From positions 3,286,001 to 3,350,000 of the forward strand of contig OV277867.1 in NCBI GenBank assembly GCA_922989275.2: a stretch of 64,000 bases of DNA, in the 5' to 3' direction. Every line of letters starts with the position of its first letter. Position 1 is the stretch's first letter. The position numbers and the translations under genes were made by a program. Shown here piece by piece: positions 1 through 10,689 of this stretch. The stretch is from Gari tellinella (taxonomy: Eukaryota > Mollusca > Bivalvia > Cardiida > Psammobiidae). Under the pieces are notes generated by a model. It was given only the letters and a program-made list of their open reading frames with translations, was not told the DNA's origin and did not search any database.

Positions 1-937
1 AAACGTTTGTTAAACTAAACTGTTTTTACAGTCGGCGTAGTAATACAGTAAGTTGATTACTAAAACAATAATATATTATATGCACACTGTGCTATACGAC
101 TTACATTGCGCTGTATATTCTGCACGTTTATATGATATGCGCGTTCATTTAAACTGTAAACAGTTTGGGGTCAGAATGAATAGAGCGCATTGAATGATTG
201 TGTTTTCAGTATTTAATTTATTGAACGAGTCTGATAACATATCGTTTTTGCCATCGAGTTTAATAAATTTAATACTGAAAACAAATGAACTTAATATTCA
301 ATTTATCACATAAACCATAAATCACACAAACCTCTGAACGTTCTTACTTTAACCTTTTTCTTCAGTTAAAAGGAAGAAAATCGCCATTTTTATTCACCAA
401 TAGATAAAAGCAGTATCAAAATAAAATGGAAAAAGAGTAACAATATCAGCTAGATCTATTTGATAACATTTTTGTTCAGTTGAGGTTTAATCTAACATTG
501 TTTTTCCCTTTAACCTAAATGAGTTTTTGACTTTCGTTTTAGGAATAACTTAAAATGACGTCATTATGATGTAACGTCTGAAATTAAAACAAGTTATATC
601 TTAAAAAATATATATTCGACGTAATGCGCTGTGGGTGTTACGTTGTAAATCAATGGCTGTGGAAAATTAGAAATAGAGATTTTTTGAAAGGAAGTAAATC
701 TATAATATTTGAGATTGAAAAGCAAAAATGCAAGTACATGTATATAAACAAATGGAAACAGTAACTTTGGTTTACAACATAGCATAATCTACTGTACCCT
801 ATCATCTACAGATAAGCAAAACAGGAAGTTAACCCATATCCTGCTGATCAGAACTTGCCGTAAAACCCAACTCATCCATTGAATATATAAAACAAGTTTT
901 CCTTAGAATGGGGGCAACATCGGAAGTTAACGGTATA
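1..937. other. Unassigned AT-rich sequence
   Basis: I see no long ORF, RNA gene or recognisable repeat here. The longest open frame is 63 codons on the minus strand, low in complexity and without a recognisable motif. Confidence 0.5.
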
Positions 938-1152
938 CAGAGGGGAAGACGTTATTATTTCCAAAGAAACGCGTTTGTGCTAAAACTATTAGTTCCCTTG
1001 CTAAAATATTGAGGCCAGATCACTGAGACCAGACGTGGGAAACTCTAACTATTTGTCAATCAAATTAAAGCTAAACATCAAAATGTTCAATTTTCTCCGT
1101 TTGATTGCATTGCGTTTTCGTTTTACGGGAAAGAACAACGTATTTTCCACCG
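938..1152 (+). mobile_element. Decayed family A MITE
   Basis: Both ends and the subterminal blocks of family A are present but mutated: left GACGTTATTATTTCC then AAACGCGTTTGTGCTAAAAC, right TTTTACGGGAAAGAACAACG then TTTTCCACCG-TA. The central h1 palindrome is almost gone, leaving only AGGCCAGATCACTGAGACC. TA lies at each side. An old copy. Confidence 0.6.
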
Positions 1153-1463
1153 TATATATTGAATAGTGTTTATCAAGAAGCATATGGATCACTGAATACG
1201 AATTTAGAATAACCTAAATGTACTGATTCACAACTAGGTATTTGACGGCATGTTAAGTATTGTTTTCCATAATGATTTGTGCGATGTTGTACATTGTACT
1301 GGTACTGGTACAAATTATTCATATCTTTAAGCACTGTTTCAATTTTTCAGATATGCCTCAACGCCATTGACGTATTGTGATATTTGTTTGTCACGAAATT
1401 CTACACCTTTGAATAAGCTGATAAACACAAACCACACACCATTGAATATGGTGATACAGCGTA

Positions 1464-1695
1464 CAGTGGGAAAAACGTTATTCTTTCGAATTTTAATGAA
1501 CTTAACATAAGCGCAATATACAAAAAATAGAAAATGATAGCCTCTTTTAAAATTTAAACGATTTATTTCTTATCTGAGGAGCAAACAGTTTGGAGCCTGA
1601 TCAGACGCCGGGTAACCCGGCGTCTGATCTGGCTCCAAACAGTTTGCAATGAAAATAATTGCCTTAGAATTATAAACAAAACAACTTCTCCATTA
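1464..1695 (-). mobile_element. Family A MITE, diverged ends
   Basis: The left end reads TA|CAGTGGGAAAAACGTTATTC. The centre is a good h1 hairpin of the GGAGCC subtype (about 1581-1647, loop GGGTAACCC). The right end CTTCTCCATTA is degenerate. The orientation of the outer arms is reversed relative to the copy at 15482. Confidence 0.7.
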
Positions 1696-1921
1696 CATCA
1701 CTCTGTATCGAGTTAGTATGAATATTAATAAGTACAGAGACAACGCTTGAAATTTATAGGAACACGTGGACTATTATATCATTGGGTGTACTTTTCAAAA
1801 CATATTTTACAGTCGAGCCTGAATAATTCGAGTTTCGGTTAAGTCGAACTTAGTCGTATTTCAAATTTAAAACATGGTTTAGCCACGTTTTAACATTGAA
1901 ATACGGATAGCATTTGACTTA

Positions 1922-2112
1922 TCCCGTTCACTGCCATGACTTCATCAATTTTAACAATGGTCGTCTGCTTTTATTTCTCAAATTTGAAGTTTACGTATTT
2001 TGAATAAAAATACTAATTTGAGTGACAAACAGTTTGTATCCTGATCAAACGCAGCGTTACAAACTGTTTTCAAGTACATAGTATACTCGGGATAAGGCAG
2101 TGAAGGGCTTTA
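1922..2112 (+). mobile_element. Family F MITE with reduced h1 core
   Basis: The left end is CCGTTCACTGCCATGACTTC, followed by the family block GGTCGTCTGCTTTTATTTCT. The h1 core at 2023-2070 has lost most of one arm, and the right end reads GGCAGTGAAGGGCTTTA. Other F copies have the same order of blocks. Confidence 0.7.
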
Positions 2113-2138
2113 GCAACCTCAGGAGCTCTTAGATATGC

Positions 2139-2459
2139 ATTGCTTCCTCTCTACAACGACACCCAATGGGAGATTGTTCGGAGGGAGTCGTTATAGGAAG
2201 GGATAGTTAAGAATTGGCTTACATTTGCAAACAGCATGAATCCAAATTAGACGCAGCGTAACGCGGCGTCTAATCTGGATTCAAACTGTTTGCCACTCGT
2301 CATTAAATGTATTCTATCAATTATAGGTAACAGCAGACGGCACTTTTAACGAGACGATATCGCAACAGTAAAGGCGTGAGACATAATTGTCCTGTTAAGA
2401 GAATTGCGGCAATGGTCGTTGTAAGGAGGGAGTAGTTGTTGGGAGAGAGGGAACACTGT
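2139..2459 (+). mobile_element. Family B MITE (pogo-like ends, h1 core)
   Basis: The ends are GCTTCCTCTCTACAACGACA and GAGAGAGGGAACACTG, inverted copies of one another. Internal blocks are GTTCGGAGGGAGTCGTTATA, an h1 hairpin at 2227-2293 and AGCAGACGGCACTTTTAACG. The same block order recurs at 19108, 39926 and, inverted, at 21192, 52258 and 55142. Confidence 0.8.
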
Positions 2460-2524
2460 TTAATCTAATCTCCCTGGCAACCTCAAGTGTTCGAGGTTCA
2501 ACGGAAGAATACGGTTAAGGTCAA

Positions 2525-2777
2525 TTAACCCTTTACCCAATAGAAGCGACTTTTAGCGGATATGATTTATTCATCCGCTGAAGAAAATAGTTCCAATTTA
2601 ATCAGTAATGAATATGTATTATAGGGAATATTTTCTATATTATAGCACATGATAGCTTAAAGCAGGCTGCAAGTAAAGCAGAATGCGCCCTAAGGCGCAT
2701 TCTGCTTTACTTTCAACCTGCTTTAAGTAGTCATCTATCTTAAGTACTATTAATAGGCTATCAGGTAAAGGGTTAAT
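2525..2777 (-). mobile_element. Family C MITE with h2 core
   Basis: Terminal inverted repeats TTAACCCTTTACCCAATAG and GGTAAAGGGTTAA. An h2 hairpin at 2651-2735 has arms that pair through AGTAAAGCAGAATGCGCC. The unique half, with TTCCAATTTAATCAGTAATG, matches the copy at 2876 and, inverted, the one at 45996. Confidence 0.8.
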
Positions 2778-2875
2778 GCAACTTCGCGTTATCGGGGTAA
2801 GACTGTATATGGTCTGCATTCTATGCCATACGGCTCAAACCAATCCAAATAGGTGTGCTGTTTGAACACTAACTA

Positions 2876-3112
2876 CTACCCATTACTCAATAGATACCTA
2901 ATTTTACGCCTTCAATTCTATCATCCAATGAAAAAAAATAGTTCCAATTTACACAGTCATGAATATGTATCATGATTTCTATATCCTAGCAGAAGATAGC
3001 TAACAGCACGTTGGAAGTAAAGCAGAATGCACCTTACGACGCATTCTACTTTACTTTCAACCTACTTTAAGTGCCCATCTTTTGTCAAAACTAGACACAG
3101 GCAATGGGGTAT
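2876..3112 (-). mobile_element. Family C MITE, second copy
   Basis: The left end is ACCCATTACTCAATAG and the right end GCAATGGGGTA. It shares AAATAGTTCCAATTTA and the h2 hairpin with the copy just upstream and lies in the same orientation, about 100 bp away. The hairpin arms differ at several bases. Confidence 0.75.
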
Positions 3113-3141
3113 CGGCTCAAAGACGCCGCATAAAATCGGGT

Positions 3142-3190
3142 ACAATGATAATAATAATGATAACAATAATAATAATGATAATAATTATGA
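3142..3190. repeat. ATG/AAT-rich microsatellite
   Basis: An irregular run of ATA, ATG and ACA trinucleotides. It abuts the 3' side of the minus-strand LINE relic and could be a decayed LINE tail or an independent simple repeat. Confidence 0.75.
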
Positions 3191-3215
3191 CATTGTCCCC
3201 TGTATCAATTTCGTT

Positions 3216-4168
3216 TCAAGCGCTATTCATAGTTTGAGACAAACATTGTAAATGACTGTATTTGGTGGACAGGAAATCAGTCAAGTCATTCAAGAACATT
3301 GAAAAAATAATAGGAGATAAGTTTACACCTTGTCGTACTCCTGTGTCACATGCAACAAACTCTGAATGTCTAGTATCTACTGTAACACATGATTTTGCCT
3401 TTTGATACATGTTATGAATTATTTCAACACACTTGTCATCAATTTCACAGCTCAAACGTTTCTGCCAAAGGACTGCTCTATTCAAAGAATCGAAATATTT
3501 GCGAGAATCTATAAATGAACAAAAGAGCTTCTTGTTTTTTGACAAATACAAGTAAATCAAACATTTTAAAGAGAAAATGTGATCAACTGTGCTTTAACTT
3601 TTCCTGAAGTCAACTTGCCCTTCAGAAAGAGCATTACTTGCTTCAAGAAAGTTATTTAGTCTAGTATTCAACAATATGGCGCATAATTTTCCAAAACAGC
3701 TCAAGATAGTTATCCCTCTATAATTATCAGTTTATTGATATTACCTTTATTCTTAAATAGTGGCAAGATGGACCCTTTAGTCCAAAATAACATTAAATAG
3801 TTTGCATATTACCGGCAGTATCATATCAATTGCGTTTTTAAATACTCATTCAAAATTAAGTCAAAATGCGATGCAGACTTGCTATTTTTCAATGACATAA
3901 TTGCTTTCTGAATTTCAGCAATTGAAAAAGGTGTGTTCAAGACAATATTATTTCTGTTAAAGTTGTCAAAATTTACTTCTGCAAAATTTGAATTATCATC
4001 GGCTAACCTTTCATTAAGTCTACTGAAATGGTCATGAAAAACTTCACTAGATATTTTGCTGACTTTTGCTTTCTTTTCCCCTGTGTATTTATTAAGAAGA
4101 CTCCAGTAGGATTTTTGGTCTGTGTTTTTCAACCCTTTTAATTTTTCAACAACATTTTTATTAAACAC
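3216..4168 (-). pseudogene. LINE ORF2 relic: reverse transcriptase part
   Basis: Two open pieces read in order on the minus strand. 4168-3821 gives the linker before the reverse transcriptase (WSLLNKYTGEKK...FSIAEIQKAIMSLKNSKS, a typical 'I..LK..KS' start of RT). 3560-3216 gives the fingers/palm, with FIDSRKYFDSLNR and GVRQGVNLSPIIFSMFLNDL. The catalytic YADD segment is missing because the homology stops at about 3213. Frameshifts and a gap separate the pieces at 3561-3820. The downstream C-terminal zinc motif and 3' end are absent. Together with the endonuclease piece at 4242-5275 this is one old non-LTR retrotransposon of the jockey/CR1 group (clade uncertain); it cannot be active. Confidence 0.85.
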
Positions 4169-4241
4169 TCTAATTTTGTTATTTATTTATTTCTTATATA
4201 CCCGACTACTTTGCAGCATTTCTTCGTGACTATCATTTGTT

Positions 4242-5275
4242 TTAAGCTCTGTTGTAATTATTTCTTGTAACTTTACAAGCATTATCAAACCAGGGTTTAT
4301 GAATTTTCTTTGTCTTATTCTTATTAATTGGGGTTTCTATAACAGTGTCATGTCTCGAAAGGTTTTCTTGGTAATTTGCTGATACAGTATTTCCGATTTC
4401 AAAACTCAATTCTAATGGACAATGTACATCTGAAAATAAAAGATCAAACTCCTTAATATCAAAATGGTTAATTCTATGTAAGTTAACATCTGAAGTAAAA
4501 ACATAATCAATTATTCTATTATTAACGGTCGTGTGTTTTCCAAAACGTGCATCTTCCCCACATCTACCGTTTACAACGTATAAATTTGTAACTTTACATA
4601 CTAGGTACATAAGACAATAACCATTATTTTCAACATTGTGATGATCAGAAGAAGCACGTTGAATTGGAAACCCCAGCATAGATGAACTATTATCGCCAAC
4701 CGACTTTTCTGTAACAACCTCAGAATTAAAATGTTCTGAAACATATTTATCAATATAAGTGAAGTCAGGCAAACATTTAGTTTTTGGATTAAAGTCACCA
4801 AACAATACAAAAACAACTACAATTATCATATTTAACTGAGAAGTCCATAATGATGTCTTCAAGTTCATCAAACAGATTTTATGTACTATAGTCCGAACAT
4901 TCTGGAGGAATATAAACAATTCAAAATATACAATTATCGTTCTTAAATTTAAACTACAAATGGTTTTCTGAACAATTATGCATAATTTGTACATCTTCAA
5001 AAACAGTATCTTTTACAAAATTCCAACATGTGTTGTTTGTGTTGCGTTGCCTGCTTTATTCGTTCGTATTTATTTATAATGCAATGTTCCCTGGGAAAAT
5101 GTCTACAAGTGTAACCTTGTACTATTATGTCATAAAACTTACCAAGTTTTGTTTCAGCTATACATATAATATCAAATTGGTTGATAAAGTCAATGAATTC
5201 TGGGAATCTGGCTTTAGTAAATAAACCACAAACATTTAAGAAAGAAAATTCACGATTGTTGAAATGTCTTGTGAA
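4242..5275 (-). pseudogene. LINE ORF2 relic: AP endonuclease (EEP) domain
   Basis: The minus strand from about 5275 encodes the start of an endonuclease/exonuclease/phosphatase domain: FLNVCGL near 5255, then DFINQFDIICIAETKL. After a frame change, 5000-4242 carries LFGDFNPKT, NNRIIDYVFTS and FSDVHCPLELSF, the C-terminal motifs of the fold (GDFN, and SDH in the altered form SDV). It ends with KPWFDNACKVTRNNY, the usual link to RT. In the family this enzyme nicks target DNA for target-primed reverse transcription. The first part of the domain is in a different frame, and the SDH catalytic histidine is displaced, so the protein is dead. Confidence 0.85.
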
Positions 5276-6330
5276 ATTATGACATGGTTGTGTAAGACAC
5301 CATCATCAACCTCATAAACAGGTTGTAATAAATAAATACGAAAGACTCAAGCAGGAAACGTAACACAAACAATACACCCACCTCTCAAGCAGAACACACA
5401 CACACAGTCATACCACAACAAACACACACACACGTAATACCATTCCTTCATCTACACACTAAATAGAAAACAACACGCAAGACAAACATAAAGCAAAGTG
5501 AAAATAGGAGCCCGCCTTGGTACGGTCAGTAGCAATCAATAATTAACTATAAATTAATTAACCATTAACAACCACTGGGGGGTTAAACCTGGGTTTAGGG
5601 GCGCCCAACCTCACACTTATCTCCTATATTCACCGTTAAAGACAAACAGTGTACATAAAATATAAACCCTGTTCCACAACCTCACAATCAAAAAGACCGC
5701 CAGCACCGTAAGTAAATACATGTAAAACATTTAGCAAAAAGTCTATGACAAGATCATTAGTAACATGGGAAAGAATTAAACATTCAAGCCCGTGTTAAAA
5801 ATAACCCACTATGGCAGGGGTCAAATTGTACTCAAGCGACTAGTCTGTAGTTACGAGTAACTGTAAGACATGGAAGGGTCCAGGGTACGACAGAGAGGGA
5901 GAGAAAAAACAAAGCACGAAAATCCGACATAACTCTCCCGTTTAAGGACGGCTTTAAAGATACATCATCGTGTAGTGCTAAGCCCTGTCTGTCGTCGCAC
6001 AACCAAAGAGGAAAGCATAGTTATAAATTGTAGATTGATCGATAACCAAACGTGAAGTGCGCAGCAATATAGTTGGATCATAATCTTTTTTGAGGAAAAA
6101 TCTAATACGTTTCACAAATAGGTTTTGAAAATGTATATGTCCAAGAATCTTACGAAGTCTGTAAATCTACTAACATTTGATAAGATATTTACAGGGGTAT
6201 TTGGACTTGGGATTTCAGTCAGACAATTCCCATTCTCCTCACATCCCTAACTGAGGCCTTTAAGTCCCAGGACTTCCATGTCAGCAGCCACACCTATGTC
6301 AAACGAATCCTCTGGTCATGAGATAACTAC
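5276..6330. other. Unassigned; possibly LINE 5' leader region
   Basis: No coding frame is seen. This lies immediately 5' of the minus-strand LINE relic, and the somewhat more GC-rich block at 5510-5600 (TTAAACCTGGGTTTAGGGGC) could be its 5' untranslated or ORF1 remnant. That placement is inference only. Confidence 0.35.
5392..5434. repeat. CA dinucleotide repeat
   Basis: Two short (CA)n runs separated by TCATACCACAACAA. Confidence 0.85.
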
Positions 6331-6334
6331 ATGA

Positions 6335-7380
6335 TTGTTCTTTTATGTACAGTGGATCGTATATACTTCCTTCGTGAAAACCTGTGATACATCTGAGGCC
6401 TTCTTTACAACCTCTCTTAGTTTTATACGGAGTGGTGTTAAGTCATCTTTTTTGTTGTTCTTAATTTATGTAAATGATCTTTCAGCTGTTGTCAAGGACA
6501 AGATTTTACTGTATGCAGATGATACTTGCATTCTTGTCACTGGGAAGTGTAAGTCTGATATTGAAACTGGCATTACTCGATCTCTAGAATTGGCGGGTGC
6601 TTGGATGGTAGATAACAAACTATCTTTGCACTTAGGCAAGGCAGAGTCTATTTTATTTGGTTCAAAACGAAAAGTTAAACAAAATTCTGAATTAAATATT
6701 AAATGTAATGGAGTAAGTATTTCATATTCTTCTTCTGTGAAATATTTAGGTGCAGTATTAGATCAGACACTTTCTTGTGAAAATATTGCTAAATCAGTCA
6801 TTGGCAAAGTTAATTCCAAATTAAAATTTCTTTACAGGAAAAACAAATTCCTTACAATGCACACCAGAAAATTGCTTGTTATGTCTCTAATTCAATGTCA
6901 TTTTGACTATGCCTGCTCTTTCTGGTACCCTGGGCTAGCCAAATACTATAAACATAGGCTTCAAACATCACAAAATAAGGTTATTAGGTTTGTACTTGGT
7001 TTAGATAGTAGATCGCACATTGGCAAAGAACAGTTTACTTGTCTGAATTGGTTGCCTGTGACCAAAAGGGTTGAACAGATGATGCTATGTCATATTCATA
7101 AAATTAGATACGGTTCTGCCCCTGATTACTTAAGTGATAATTTTAAACTTTTGAATACTGTTCATAACCGTAACAAAAGGTCAAGTAAAATTGCTAGTCT
7201 AAGTGGAGATTTTTCTAATGTGACTTTTTCTGATACTGGGCGGTTTGCCAAGCCCAAGGTACGTGGTGTTTGTGAAAAATCATTTGCTCGCCATGTCACG
7301 GTATCGAGTATTGGAATAGTCTCCCACAATATTTAAGAGACATCACTGACAATTTTAGGTTTAAAAAATCCACCTTTTAA
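6335..7380 (+). pseudogene. LINE reverse transcriptase C-terminal half
   Basis: One open frame of 333 codons (6335-7336) covers the palm to the C-terminus of a jockey/CR1-group ORF2. It has LFLIYVNDL, the catalytic YADD at residues 60-63, DNKLSLHLGKAESILFGSK, VKYLGAVLD, and the thumb/C-terminal region LNWLPVTKRVEQMMLCHIHK. The usual PQGSILGP before LFLIYVNDL is degraded to RSGVKSS. Near 7300 the frame shifts: the next frame reads YWNSLPQYLRDITDNFRFKK and stops at 7380, the normal end of such proteins. The endonuclease and the first RT motifs are absent, so the copy is 5' truncated near 6400, as is typical for LINE insertions. The first methionine is arbitrary. Confidence 0.9.
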
Positions 7381-7387
7381 CTATAAT

Positions 7388-7580
7388 CAGGGCTCCAGAT
7401 AAGGGGGGTATTTCAAAAATTAAAATCTTTATTTCTCAATTAAACCCTATGGTGTCACTACTCATTAGAATCGTCTCAAAGAGACGATTCTAATTAGTAG
7501 TAACACAATAGGATTTGATGGTAAAATAAGTGAGAAAATGTTGGATTTGTGCAGTTTACTCCCTCTTATCTGGAGTCCTG
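7388..7580 (+). mobile_element. Family G MITE
   Basis: Ends CAGGGCTCCAGATAAGGGG and CTTATCTGGAGTCCTG. The central palindrome AGAATCGTCTC-AAA-GAGACGATTCT is flanked by arms with TGGTGTCACTACTCATT. Inserted just after the LINE stop codon, inside its 3' UTR. Confidence 0.85.
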
Positions 7581-8361
7581 TATAATATAAAGTTTTTGAG
7601 GTGCAGTATTTTCAGTATTACAAGTATGATTCTTCTTGATGGTAATGTTTCAATGAATTGCATTCATTGAGACAGGACCATTGGGAAAAAGCATTTAACT
7701 GTATAATCTTATTTACTCAAACTTACATGACTTTTTTATGTTTTTAATATATATATATTCAGATTAATATACTAAATTTTTATGAAACTAGTTCTATTTT
7801 ATATCAAAATGTCATATCTTGTATGTGACAGATTGGTTTTTTTTTTTTATTCATTCAATTCTTTTTTAAATCTGGGTAATGTTCTGTTTCTTGTAGGACC
7901 TTTTTAAATTATCACAACACGGCATATATGTGCAATAGCATCCGTTTATAGTCATTTAATGTACTGAGTGTAATGCATAAAATTATACTTATGTAAGTAA
8001 CATCATAACTAGTTTGTGATAAGAAGTCTACATATGTCTTTCAAGTATAATTCATAATTTAACTAATGCAATATGTGATATTTTCATAAACTATGTGATA
8101 TTGAAAACTTACTAAATATTTTCATATCATAAAATTATTATTTTGTTTATGTAATCAATGCATGACTTTCATGGATCTGCCACTAGTATCGGGGACCACA
8201 ATGGAAATAAGGGAAAATACATTTTTCCTTTTTTGTGCAATCCTTGGTATTAGTGAGCATATCATGTGCATTTTATTTGTTGTAGTTTTCATTATATGTA
8301 TATGCATTTGTATTGCCATGTTATGCCACTATTGCCAAAATAAAATCAATCAATCAATCTG
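7581..8361 (+). repeat. LINE 3' UTR with (CAAT)n tail
   Basis: AT-rich sequence with no convincing protein continues from the RT relic to AATAAAATCAATCAATCAATC near 8339-8359. Short tandem repeats at the 3' end are typical of tails made during target-primed reverse transcription. The 92-codon frame at 8162-8440 crosses this tail and is not credible as a gene. Confidence 0.6.
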
Positions 8362-9301
8362 TGATGAAAACATTCTTGTTGATTGTGGACAGTTTCAGAT
8401 ACTTCTTTATTTTAAAGATTTCAAACACTTTGGCCCTTAACACAAAACGAACAATGACCTGGGGGCTTTTAACTGGCGTTTCTATTTTTTAGTGGATGGC
8501 AAGCACACTAATATCAGTTGTATGAAAGCGCAAAATTGACTCATCTAGGTCGTCTTCTTGGATTGATAATGTGGCATTTAATCTAAGATGACGTCTAGTC
8601 TGGGTTATGCTAATAAAGCGTGTTAGATAAGTCTGAGATAGTTCTCAAGCTTTTTGACTGGCCAGGTTTGAATCCATGCGGCGAATCAAAAGTACGAGAA
8701 TGGTCTCAGACCAAACAAAACGCTTTTTAAACATTTGGTCAGAGTAACCTCTTGTCCACGCAATCAACATTGCACGGATCATTTTCGCACATAAACGTTT
8801 TTAACTCGATTTCAGAGAAATGTAACAATCGGAAGAATCTATTTCTGCACTGGGACAAATATTGAGTAAGCACATGGACAATATTATGCTTTTACTTTAT
8901 AAGCATGATAAACATTGACAAAAGCTAAAGAGTTTGCAAACAATTACAAAGGATTTAAACATGAATAATAGAGAACGTTCTATCACGGATACAAACATGG
9001 ATAATAGACAAGTAATCGATGTAATTCAAGCTTTTTGATGCATGATACATGTAATACAAGTATGACCTCCTAAAATCCGACACTTTTTGCATCTTTGGTA
9101 AACAGTGATGATGTGAAGAGTACACATGTCCTATGCAAACAGTGAACACCCACATAAGAGGGTTCCTGAAAGATTCATATCATATCTGATCCGGATCTGC
9201 ACTGTTCGTCAAATTTTAATACATTGACAGAATCAGTCACAAATTGGCAAAATTATAATGGAAACTGGCTTTTTCCATTTAAATTTTAAGGAAAAAAAGA
9301 G
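8362..9301. other. Unassigned sequence
   Basis: No gene, hairpin or repeat is recognised. Open frames are short and run through low-complexity sequence. Confidence 0.45.
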
Positions 9302-9491
9302 TTAACCCCTTCACTGCCTTACTCCGTGTGCACTAGTTATGTAGCGTAATGCGGAGTCTGATCAGGACCCAAACTGGTTGGTACTCAATTTCATATTGCT
9401 TATGTCAAACTACCTTAATTCTATATTTGAGAAATAAAATCAGACGGCAGTTGTTTAAAATTGACGACGTGATGGCAGTGAAGGGATTAAA
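9302..9491 (+). mobile_element. Family F MITE, h1 core mostly lost
   Basis: Starts TTAACCCCTTCACTGCC and ends TGGCAGTGAAGGGATTAA. Of h1 only one arm remains (GGAGTCTGATCAGGACCCAAAC at about 9352). The block GACGGCAGTTGTTTAAAATT is the family F subterminal block. Confidence 0.75.
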
Positions 9492-10311
9492 CCTACATCC
9501 TTTGGAAACGGCTGTTATTTTCAGTATCAAACATTTTATCAACTTGATCACATTCATAAGACAAATAAAGAGCATTAATAGCAGGTGATTGCATAATGCA
9601 GGATATTTTCAATGTAGAAAGCTCCTACAGGGATCTTCTGCATTAATATAGGATTGTTTTAATCAGACTTATAATTCCAATTGTTTTAATGTTTGTAAAA
9701 ATTTGTATATGTAAAGAGTACACGTGTCATTAGGAAACGATGTAGAAGTCCTCTGATAAGGGCATGTCATTATACACTAAACATTTAAAAAAAAAGTCAC
9801 ACATAGTCAAAAATAGATATTAGGTCTTAGTCTTATTTAAAACAGAAATGGGAATTGGAGTATATTTCATAGCTTGTTTAGAGGTACATCAATCTAACAA
9901 TTTATCCATCCGGAAGAGTTCGAATTTAAGAGTTATTGTATATCAGAACCCCAGATAACAAGAGTATTTCAAAACCTAAAATATTTATTTCTGCATTAAA
10001 CCCCTTTGTGTCACATAAAACTTTCATTCATCACAATATTAACGGCGTTATTAAGACTAGAAAGTCATAAAATATCAAATTACCTCCCTTTGATATGAAA
10101 TAAGAACAAACTTTAAGTGTTTCAATTTCGTTGCATGTGTCGTTTAATCTGAATGTTTTTACCTGAATACATTGGTGAGCGTATGAGCCTTTAAAACCTC
10201 AAACAAAACTGGAGTTGATAAAGTACTTTAAAAGATATAGAGCTTGAACATTTACTTAATTTAGAGTAAATGTAACAAGTGGGCAGCCTCCTTCTTTGCT
10301 GAGTATATTAG
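9492..10311. other. Unassigned; partial family G end at 9943-10025
   Basis: Contains a truncated family G left half (CCCCAGATAACAAGAGTATT, then TTTCTGCATTAAACCCCTTT) without its other end. Nothing else is recognised. Confidence 0.5.
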
Positions 10312-10501
10312 ATTGCCCTGCGAATATTAGCGATTTATGTCCTATAGAACATATATGGGATGAACTAGGACGTAGTGTTCGAACAAATCACGCAATCTAC
10401 ACTGTAAATGACCTGGCAGCAGTGTAACAAGTTGAATGGAACAATTTGCCTGCGCCATTTAATAGCATTTATACAGCGTTACGTCAACAGCATGTGCTGC
10501 C
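10312..10501 (+). pseudogene. Tc1-like transposase C-terminal fragment
   Basis: The plus-strand frame reads PANISDLCPIEHIWDELGRSVR, then an in-frame stop, then QVEWNNLPAPFNSIYTALRQ. This is the end of a Tc1/mariner DDE transposase: the region around the third catalytic acidic residue (the 'SPDLNPIEHIWD' motif) followed by the conserved 'EWN.IP' C-terminus. The rest of the gene is not seen upstream. A dead remnant, lying beside the tail of the LINE on the other strand. Confidence 0.8.
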
Positions 10502-10649
10502 GCATCATGATTTGTATTGGACAAAATTGTGGACGCATGAACTACTTACTTCACATTCAAGACTTAATACCCATTGTGGATGCTTATACCACATTCAAAA
10601 TGAAATTAAACATTTCTTTTTGGTTAACCCAGTCTTATCAAAGAAAGTG

Positions 10650-10686
10650 ATATTATCTATGACAATGACAATGACAATGACAATTG
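10650..10686 (-). repeat. (TTGTCA)n LINE 3' tail
   Basis: On the minus strand the retrotransposon at 10690-12680 ends in AATAAACAATTGTCATTG followed by further TGTCAT units. A hexamer tail at the 3' end is expected of a LINE insertion and fixes its 3' boundary. Confidence 0.75.
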
Positions 10687-10689
10687 TTT

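Noticed and set aside
3027..3251. 74-codon plus ORF with an Asn/Asp repeat (DNNNDNNNNN)
   Set aside because: Encoded by the ATG/AAT microsatellite and the end of a family C MITE.
4601..4816. 71-codon minus ORF overlapping the LINE endonuclease
   Set aside because: Another frame of the same relic; the endonuclease frame carries the recognisable motifs.
8162..8440. 92-codon ORF with hydrophobic stretch at 8162-8440
   Set aside because: Runs through the 3' UTR and (CAAT)n tail of a LINE; the hydrophobicity comes from T-rich sequence.
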